Below are positions 8,174 through 13,096 of a DNA stretch of 13,096 nt, piece after piece. Source of the stretch: Anaerolineaceae bacterium (GTDB lineage Bacteria; Chloroflexota; Anaerolineae; Anaerolineales; Anaerolineaceae); contig WOZC01000040.1 in assembly GCA_011620465.1 (NCBI GenBank), forward strand, positions 4,106 to 17,201. Reading direction: 5' to 3'. A model generated the notes under the pieces. It did no database searches and was not told the DNA's origin. It worked only from the letters and a program-made list of their open reading frames with translations. The first letter of the stretch is position 1, and each line of letters starts with the position of its first letter. The translations under genes and the position numbers were made by a program.

Positions 8174-9577
8174 TTAACTTTTTGAATTGGAGCGCAAATG
8201 GGCAGGCAAAATGCCTTCCATAGAGCGATACTTTGCAACCGTTCTCCGGGCGATGGAAACGCCTTCCTCTTCCAGCTTTTCCTTGATTTCAGAATCGCTG
8301 AGCGGAGTGTTTTCATGTTCGATCATCTCTTTGATGACCGTCCTGAGCGACAGACTGCGGTCGAAAAAAACCGCCATAGGAACAATTTTCTTATTGGGGA
8401 GCTGGATGGTTTTGCCGGAAACAGCCCTCGAGATTGTCGATTCGTGCAGACCGAGTTCCTCGGCGATCTTGGCGCGGGTCAGCGGAACCATTTTTTTATC
8501 CCCGCTAATGATGTAATCCTTTTGTAGAACCACCAGTTGTTCCAACAGCAATTTCATCGCGTTCGAACGTTGCTGGATACATTTGATCAGAAGCGAGGCT
8601 TTCTCGATATCCTCTTTCCACTCAACCGCATGTTCTTCCTCGACCGATTTCAGCGCATCCTTGAACAACTGGTTGACTTTCAAGGTCCCCCGAACCGGTA
8701 AGATGATCTCCACAACCAATGGGTTGGCAGGGTTGTCGTTCAGATAATAAATGAGGACATCGGGTTGGTGAAACGCTTCCGAGCCGCTGGCGTTCGGGTT
8801 TCGGACGTCACCCCAATGAGCACGGGCTGGGAAAGGGTTCAAGTTTTCACTGATGAAATTTGCGACATTTTGGATTTGTTGGGTGCTTGATTTCAAGGCA
8901 CGCGCTATATCAGAAAAATGATGCTGGCTAACCTTGGGTAAATAGTCTTTGATCACTTCCCGGGTAAATGCAGGAATTTCGATATTCTCTGCCAGGCTCT
9001 CCACCTGGGCGAGCATGGCTTCAGCTGGGTGAGCAGAACAAACCCCAACCGGGTCGCAGCGTTTTAGCAACTCGATGATTTCTTGAATTTCGCTGGGAAG
9101 GCGGTGATGATAGCGGGCAACTTCGATGGGAGTAATGGTCAGAAAACCGTCTTCGTCGAGATGATTCAGAATGTAAGCAGCGATCAGGCGGTCTTCCACT
9201 TTCAAATCAGCCGCGGCTTGTTTGAGCACATAAGTGGGCAGATCGATCATTTCCGAGGCGTAAGGTTCATCTGGAACCTCGCTTATGCCGGTACCAGTGC
9301 CGGTGTAAAAATCTTCGCGGGGAGAAATGAAGACGATCGGATCATCAGAGTTTTCGGATTTTGGTTGACTGCAGATGGGACAGGGACCGAAAGGAGGGAG
9401 CAAACGCTTGCACATCGGGCATCGCCGCTCTTCGACCAATTCGAGGGCGGGGTTATTTGCCAACTCGGAATCGATTTTCTGCTGCAACTCAGCCGCAGTC
9501 AGGCTCAACAGCGTCATGGTTTGCGCCAGGTGAGCGGAAGTGTGAGTGGTGGTCTGCTGCCATTGGTTTTGAAACAT
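8174..9577 (-). CDS. rpoN: RNA polymerase sigma-54 factor
   Basis: This 467-residue protein directs RNA polymerase to -24/-12 promoters and needs an AAA+ activator to open DNA. Region I (about 1-50) is Gln/Leu-rich and has the family pattern SLTAAELQQKI...NNPALEL. The core-binding region covers roughly 105-300. A helix-turn-helix lies around 366-395 (AKIAEELGLHESTISRAVSGK). The signature RpoN box ARRTVAKYR is intact at 443-451. An unusual feature is a four-cysteine cluster between region I and the core-binding region: C53, C56, C66 and C69 (CPMC-x9-CPIC), which looks like a zinc ribbon. The start has AGAGG at 9587-9583, 5 nt before the ATG. The gene heads an operon with the kinase and HTH-less activator, so the cluster carries the complete machinery for sigma-54 transcription. 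Confidence 0.97.
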   Translation of the reverse strand: MFQNQWQQTTTHTSAHLAQTMTLLSLTAAELQQKIDSELANNPALELVEERRCPMCKRLLPPFGPCPICSQPKSENSDDPIVFISPREDFYTGTGTGISEVPDEPYASEMIDLPTYVLKQAAADLKVEDRLIAAYILNHLDEDGFLTITPIEVARYHHRLPSEIQEIIELLKRCDPVGVCSAHPAEAMLAQVESLAENIEIPAFTREVIKDYLPKVSQHHFSDIARALKSSTQQIQNVANFISENLNPFPARAHWGDVRNPNASGSEAFHQPDVLIYYLNDNPANPLVVEIILPVRGTLKVNQLFKDALKSVEEEHAVEWKEDIEKASLLIKCIQQRSNAMKLLLEQLVVLQKDYIISGDKKMVPLTRAKIAEELGLHESTISRAVSGKTIQLPNKKIVPMAVFFDRSLSLRTVIKEMIEHENTPLSDSEIKEKLEEEGVSIARRTVAKYRSMEGILPAHLRSNSKS

Positions 9578-9596
9578 CTATACCTCTAGTAAGCAA

Positions 9597-9619
9597 GGCT
9601 GAGACCTAGGAGATCAGCC
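9597..9619 (-). promoter_or_regulatory. Dyad in the rpoN leader
   Basis: GGCTGA (9597-9602) and TCAGCC (9614-9619) form a 6-bp inverted repeat with an 11-nt spacer that itself contains the palindrome CCTAGG (9605-9610). It lies between the rpoN -10 element and the rpoN ribosome binding site. It could be a leader RNA hairpin or an operator. Nothing else in the sequence separates these options. Confidence 0.35.
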
Positions 9620-9624
9620 CTCTT

Positions 9625-9638
9625 GCAAGAATTATACC
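9625..9638 (-). promoter_or_regulatory. Promoter region of the rpoN operon
   Basis: A perfect TATAAT lies on the minus strand at 9636-9631, 53 nt before the rpoN start codon, and is a good housekeeping -10 element. No convincing -35 box is present at 16-18 nt. The same bases also read GGTATAATTCTTGC with GG-N10-GC spacing and an exact TTGCA, so a weak sigma-54 element overlaps the -10 box. I favour the housekeeping promoter because the -24 half (AGGTAT) is poor. Confidence 0.5.
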
Positions 9639-9639
9639 T

Positions 9640-10079
9640 GAAGAATTTTGTCTGGCGATCATCATTATTCTCCAAGGTTGAGGCAACCTGATTCAGGGCA
9701 TTAATTGAAGGAGCGACACCACAATTCTGCCATCGTTAGCTCCAGGGTTATTCCAACGGACCCACTAAACTGCTGACTTGGGAGCGTGACGATCCCCCTT
9801 GCAGCTTCGCCTACAATAATAGAGCCGGGATGAACAACCCGACTAATTATATGTAGCTTCTTCCTTTGATCGACCATGGAAGGTCGGTACTACGAAAATC
9901 AGATCCTTCGCTGCGCTCGATTCCTTGATGGTCTGATTTTGGGTAGAAATTGTGTTCAATTTTCAAAAAAGTCAGTGAATTACGACCAATTGATTCCGCA
10001 AATGGAGGAGGCTAAAGGAATTCATTAATCTGAGCGGATTTTCAAGTAACGTCGTATTAAATTCGTGCCGTGTCTCTCA
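9640..10079. other. Divergent intergenic spacer without a convincing gene
   Basis: No protein or RNA gene can be supported between the two divergent promoter regions. Besides the inverted repeat at 9895-9940, there is a short tight hairpin, AGGTTG-agg-CAACCT (9675-9689). A 50-codon open frame at 9876-10028 lacks a ribosome binding site and is not called. No tRNA-like fold or riboswitch signature was recognised. Confidence 0.6.
9895..9940. repeat. Intergenic inverted repeat, possibly a relic of a dispersed repeat
   Basis: AAAATCAGA (9895-9903) and TCTGATTTT (9932-9940) are perfect 9-bp complements separated by 28 nt. The left arm continues into CCTTCGCTGCGCTC (9905-9918). This motif resembles the core of dispersed intergenic repeats that I recall from Chloroflexota and other genomes, where it is usually followed by AGGATGACA; that continuation is not present here. 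The inverted repeat is seen directly; membership in a repeat family is recalled, not tested. Confidence 0.4.
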
Positions 10080-10099
10080 GGGTGTGTCAGGGTGTGTCA
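10080..10099 (+). repeat. Tandem 10-bp direct repeat upstream of the aminotransferase promoter
   Basis: GGGTGTGTCA occurs twice in direct succession (10080-10089 and 10090-10099). It is followed by a third diverged copy starting AGGTGAC that merges with the probable -35 region. Spacing of one helical turn directly upstream of a promoter suits an activator or repressor binding on one face of the DNA, but no factor is identified. Confidence 0.45.
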
Positions 10100-10101
10100 A
10101 G

Positions 10102-10132
10102 GTGACTAAAATCCTTACTACTCGCTTATAAT
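10102..10132 (+). promoter_or_regulatory. Promoter of the aminotransferase-hflX operon
   Basis: A perfect TATAAT at 10127-10132 lies 33 nt before the aminotransferase ATG. The best -35 match is GTGACT (10102-10107) at a long 19-nt spacing, so activation through the adjacent tandem repeats is possible. The expected start is near 10139, just before a purine-rich AAAAAAGGAG. Confidence 0.55.
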
Positions 10133-10165
10133 AGAAAGAAAAAAGGAGAAAGCAACTTACCTGTC

Positions 10166-11338
10166 ATGAAACAACCATCCAAAACAGTGGCTAATTTGAA
10201 GCCCTATTTCTTTGCCAGTTTAAATACCGTTCTCGCTGATCTTCAGGAAAAGGGTGTGGATGTTATCCGCCTGGATATGGGCTCACCCGATCTCCCACCC
10301 GCCAGCTTCATCATCGATAAATTAGTTGAATCGGCAAAGAATCCCAAGAAACACGGCTATTCACCGGCGGGAGGTTCTCCTGGTTTTCTCAAAGCAGTAA
10401 GCACATACTATAAACGCCGCTTTGACGTTGAAATCGACCCTCAGACAGAAACCCTGGCGCTGATTGGTTCCAAGGAAGGCTTGTTTAACCTGAATCGTAC
10501 CATGCTTAATCCCGGTGACATGGTTTTATTGCCTGATCCTTATTATCCAGTCTACCTGGCAGGGGCGCAGTTAGCGGATGCCCGTTATCATTTCATGCCT
10601 CTTATCAAAGAGAACAACTTCTTGCCCGATTTTGACGCAATCCCTGAGAATATTGCCAGAGAAGCCAAAATCATGTGGCTGAATTACCCCAACAACCCTA
10701 CGGGTGCTGTTGCTGACCTGGATTTCTTCAAACGAGCAGTGGCATTCGCCAAGAAAAATGATATCTTAATCGCCCATGACGCGCCTTATTGCGACCTGTG
10801 TTTCGATGGTTATGAAGCTCCCAGCATCCTGGAAGTGGAAGGTGCCAAGGACGTTGCGGTCGAGTTCAATTCTCTTTCGAAAACCTACAATATGGCTGGC
10901 TGGCGTATTGGCATGGCAGTCGGAAACAAAGAAGCAATCCGTCTGCTGGCAAATTACAAGAGCCAGATTGATTCATCCATCTTCATGCCCATCCTGGATG
11001 CCGGTCAGGCAGCACTCACTGCTGACCAGGGTTGGTTGGTGGAGCGCAATAAGATCTATGAAAAACGCCGGGATGTTGTTTACAACGGTCTGAAGGACTG
11101 CGGTTTTGAGTTGGATTTACCTAAGGCTGCCCTGTATGTTTGGGCAAAGTTACCGCCAAAATTCCACGACCCGCTCAAATTCTGCGCAGATTTGCTCAAC
11201 GATACCGGTGTCAGCATGACCCCTGGCGTGGTTTATGGTCCGAGTGGCGCAGATTACATCCGCATTTCGATTGTGATCCCCACGGACCGCATTGAAGAAG
11301 CGGTTGGGCGTATGCAAGCCTGGATCGCAGCACAGTAA
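10166..11338 (+). CDS. Class I PLP-dependent aminotransferase, LL-diaminopimelate aminotransferase (DapL)-like
   Basis: This 390-residue fold-type I aminotransferase has normal family length. The PLP Schiff-base lysine is K239 in NSLSKTYNMAGWRIG. Other PLP and substrate positions are N177 (NYPNNPTGA), D205 and Y208 (HDAPY), R247, and carboxylate-binding R366 (DYIRIS). The motifs IGSKEG, NYPNNPTGA and SLSKTYN-GWRIG-AVGN resemble bacterial DapL-type enzymes, which convert tetrahydrodipicolinate plus glutamate to LL-diaminopimelate for lysine and cell-wall synthesis. Related alanine or aspartate aminotransferases share these motifs, so substrate is uncertain. The start is ATG at 10166; the only good Shine-Dalgarno (AGGAG near 10143-10147) is unusually far away at ~18 nt, and no in-frame start lies nearer to it. 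hflX follows after 21 nt, suggesting co-transcription. Confidence 0.88.
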   Translation: MKQPSKTVANLKPYFFASLNTVLADLQEKGVDVIRLDMGSPDLPPASFIIDKLVESAKNPKKHGYSPAGGSPGFLKAVSTYYKRRFDVEIDPQTETLALIGSKEGLFNLNRTMLNPGDMVLLPDPYYPVYLAGAQLADARYHFMPLIKENNFLPDFDAIPENIAREAKIMWLNYPNNPTGAVADLDFFKRAVAFAKKNDILIAHDAPYCDLCFDGYEAPSILEVEGAKDVAVEFNSLSKTYNMAGWRIGMAVGNKEAIRLLANYKSQIDSSIFMPILDAGQAALTADQGWLVERNKIYEKRRDVVYNGLKDCGFELDLPKAALYVWAKLPPKFHDPLKFCADLLNDTGVSMTPGVVYGPSGADYIRISIVIPTDRIEEAVGRMQAWIAAQ

Positions 11339-11359
11339 GAACTGGAACTTACATAACAG

Positions 11360-12667
11360 TTGACTCAATTCACTGAACAAAACAAAGAAAAAGCAATCAT
11401 GGTGGGTGTCCGGATCGGACCGGAGACCCACCGGGGTTTGACCCTGGATGAGAGTTTGCAGGAGCTTGAATTACTGGCGGAGACCGCTGGGATTGAGGTG
11501 GTCGGATCCATTACTCAGAACTTGGACAGTCCAAATTCACGCATTTATATCGGCACCGGCAAGCTGGAAGAGTTGAAATTACTCGCCGAAGAATTGGACG
11601 CGCAAACCATTCTTTTTGACGATGAATTATCACCACGGCATCAAAGAGAACTTGAAAAAGAGTTTGATCGTGATGTGAAAATACTGGACAGGACTGCCTT
11701 GATCCTGGATATTTTTGCACAGCACGCTGATACGCGTGAAGGCATGCTCCAGGTAGAACTGGCGCAGTACAAGTATCTGCTCCCTCGCCTGACACGAGCC
11801 TGGACTCACCTTGCCAGGCAGTCAGGTGGAGCGTCGGGGCGGAGTGGCAGCGTTGGCGGAGTTGGATTGCGAGGTCCGGGTGAAACCCAGTTGGAGGTGG
11901 ATCGACGCGAAATCAAGAAAAAGATCGATAAATTGGAAGACGAACTTGATAAAGTACGCCAGCACCGAAATCGCTATCGTCAGCAGCGGCGCAAGACTAA
12001 TATCCCTGTGGTCGCGCTGGTGGGATATACTAATGCCGGGAAATCCACTTTGTTGAACGCTCTGACCGATGCGGATATCTACGTGGCTGATCAGCTTTTT
12101 GCGACACTTGATCCAACCACCCGGCAGCTTGAATTGCCTACAGGAGAAACTGTGTTGCTGACGGATACTGTTGGTTTTATTCAGAAACTTCCTACCGATT
12201 TGGTTGCTGCATTCCAGGCAACGCTCGAAGAAATCGCTGAAGCGGACCTGTTACTGCACGTAATCGACGGATCGCATGAGAATGCTGAGATCCAAAGAAC
12301 AACTGTGACGGAGACACTGGAACAAATCGGTGCCGGTGAGATACCGATCTTGACTGTATATAACAAAGTTGACCTTTTAGATGAAGTGAGCCTGAAAGAG
12401 CTGAAGCAATCGGCAGATCCGTTAGCACTTTTTATCAGCGCGAAAGAGAAACTTGGATTTCCGGATTTAATTGAGTCGATCGCAACAGGAATAATTCAAG
12501 GTTTTGAGCACGTCACAGTTTTTTTGCCTTATAAAGCTGGTCGATTGGTTTCACTGTTTCATGAAAAAGGTCATGTCGAGAAACTTGAGCACGAAGAAAC
12601 AGGTGTTCGAATCACCGGTTCAATGCCAGTGCAATTGCTTTCATTTTTTGAAGAATATCTTGAATAA
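11360..12667 (+). CDS. hflX: Ribosome-associated GTPase HflX
   Basis: This 435-residue protein is of normal HflX length. The N-terminal HflX domain covers about 12-150 and includes the conserved RTALILDIFAQHADTREG stretch. A Gly-rich loop leads into GLRGPGETQLEVDRR (169-183). The GTPase domain has P-loop GYTNAGKS (222-229), switch II DTVGF (269-273), NKVD (335-338) and SAK (360-362). A short C-terminal domain ends at 435. HflX binds the 50S subunit and splits or rescues stalled ribosomes, often under heat or antibiotic stress. I chose the TTG at 11360 because the family begins several residues before the first beta strand, here KAIMVGV. The in-frame ATG at 11399 would start inside that strand. 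Neither start has a good Shine-Dalgarno, and coupling to the aminotransferase gene 21 nt upstream is possible. Confidence 0.95.
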   Translation: MTQFTEQNKEKAIMVGVRIGPETHRGLTLDESLQELELLAETAGIEVVGSITQNLDSPNSRIYIGTGKLEELKLLAEELDAQTILFDDELSPRHQRELEKEFDRDVKILDRTALILDIFAQHADTREGMLQVELAQYKYLLPRLTRAWTHLARQSGGASGRSGSVGGVGLRGPGETQLEVDRREIKKKIDKLEDELDKVRQHRNRYRQQRRKTNIPVVALVGYTNAGKSTLLNALTDADIYVADQLFATLDPTTRQLELPTGETVLLTDTVGFIQKLPTDLVAAFQATLEEIAEADLLLHVIDGSHENAEIQRTTVTETLEQIGAGEIPILTVYNKVDLLDEVSLKELKQSADPLALFISAKEKLGFPDLIESIATGIIQGFEHVTVFLPYKAGRLVSLFHEKGHVEKLEHEETGVRITGSMPVQLLSFFEEYLE

Positions 12668-12783
12668 AGAATCAATTCAAAATGCCCGGTTTTTTCTATG
12701 AATATCACTGAAACTTGTGTTGAGGTTTCTTCATTAGCAAACTTGCCTCATGGCGAAAGCAGTTCCAAATTTGTTACATTAAT

Positions 12784-12811
12784 AAAAAAAATCCGGACTT
12801 TACGTCCGGAT
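12784..12811 (-). terminator. Intrinsic terminator of rpmF
   Basis: On the minus strand ATCCGGAC, a 5-nt loop (GTAAA) and GTCCGGAT form a perfect 8-bp GC-rich stem (12811-12791), and the run of T continues to 12784. It lies 24 nt after the rpmF stop codon. In the plus direction the stem is followed only by TCAATTTT, so it may also weakly stop hflX transcripts; no separate hflX terminator was found. Confidence 0.88.
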
Positions 12812-12835
12812 CAATTTTGAGAAAGAAAGTACAAA

Positions 12836-13024
12836 TTAGTCTTCTTTGCTGACAGTTATAACCTCACGCCCTTGATAGTATCCGCATTTTGGGCAGACAC
12901 GATGGGGCAGACGAGGTTCGCCACAATTGGGGCAGTTCACGCTGGGGCTGGCTTTTAAATGGTCATGTGCACGTCTGCGATCGCGGCGTCCGGGGCTAAT
13001 TTTTCTCTTCGGTAATGGTGTCAT
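12836..13024 (-). CDS. rpmF: 50S ribosomal protein L32 (bL32)
   Basis: This 62-residue basic protein is a component of the large ribosomal subunit. The N-terminus MTPLPKRKISPGRRDRRRAH is the typical L32 start. Four cysteines, CPNC (31-34) and CPKC (44-47), form the zinc-binding knuckle kept in the C+ form of L32. Length is normal. AGGAG lies about 8 nt before the ATG, supporting the start. The gene is convergent to hflX and ends in its own intrinsic terminator. The leader contains CTTGCACTC twice (13025-13033 and 13038-13046), flanking the Shine-Dalgarno. The AT-rich stretch 13047-13079 probably holds the promoter, but no box pair is convincing. In many bacteria rpmF is beside plsX or a DUF177 gene; neither is visible here. 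Confidence 0.96.
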   Translation of the reverse strand: MTPLPKRKISPGRRDRRRAHDHLKASPSVNCPNCGEPRLPHRVCPKCGYYQGREVITVSKED

Positions 13025-13096
13025 CTTGCACTCCTAACTTGCACTCGTATTAATTAACCTTTTTAGTTTACCCAAGTTCTCGAAAAAATGCAAGGT

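Noticed and set aside
9876..10028. A 50-codon ATG frame in the divergent spacer
   Set aside because: It has no ribosome binding site, overlaps the intergenic inverted repeat, and its product resembles nothing I know. Its length is within what chance allows.
9640..10079. A tRNA, riboswitch or other structured RNA in the large spacer
   Set aside because: No T-arm consensus, cloverleaf pairing or known riboswitch core was seen on either strand; only short isolated hairpins occur.
12676..12697. GCCCGGTTTTTT just after hflX as a terminator
   Set aside because: There is a T-run but no complementary arm upstream that would make a stem.

Overview
The window looks like a bacterial chromosome segment with roughly balanced base composition, probably from the Chloroflexota (an Anaerolineae-like lineage). 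That placement is an inference. It rests on the overall flavour of the proteins, a DapL-type aminotransferase, a sigma-54 factor carrying a four-cysteine insertion, and an intergenic sequence resembling dispersed repeats I associate with such genomes. No rRNA or other phylogenetic marker confirms it. I see no tRNA, rRNA, CRISPR array, insertion sequence or prophage.

Left two-thirds (1-9577, minus strand): a five-gene cluster read right to left. It begins with rpoN (sigma-54), followed 12 nt later by a soluble PAS-GAF-PAS histidine kinase. After another 12 nt comes an NtrC-type response regulator that has receiver and AAA+ domains but no DNA-binding domain. Next come a 110-residue protein with two membrane segments and a giant tetratricopeptide-repeat (TPR) protein. 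The TPR protein has at least 1,535 residues and runs off the left edge.

The main observation lies between the regulator and the membrane protein. A near-consensus -24/-12 sigma-54 promoter (TGGCATAGGAGTTGC on the minus strand, GG-N10-GC spacing) overlaps the regulator's stop codon and points at the membrane/TPR gene pair. The predicted transcription start falls inside the left arm of a 9-bp hairpin whose right arm contains the Shine-Dalgarno sequence of the membrane protein. Read-through mRNA from the rpoN operon would therefore carry a hairpin that hides that site, whereas mRNA started at the sigma-54 promoter would lack the left arm. I infer a self-contained module: a cytoplasmic signal is sensed by the kinase, passed to the HTH-less activator and sigma-54, and switches on the membrane/TPR pair next door.

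Middle (9578-10165): a 588-bp divergent spacer. It holds a TATAAT element for the rpoN operon, a dyad in the rpoN leader, an intergenic inverted repeat, and a TATAAT promoter preceded by tandem 10-bp repeats for the rightward genes.

Right part (10166-13096): a DapL-like aminotransferase and the ribosome-associated GTPase HflX are arranged as a short plus-strand operon. Convergent to them is rpmF (ribosomal protein bL32), which has a clear intrinsic terminator.
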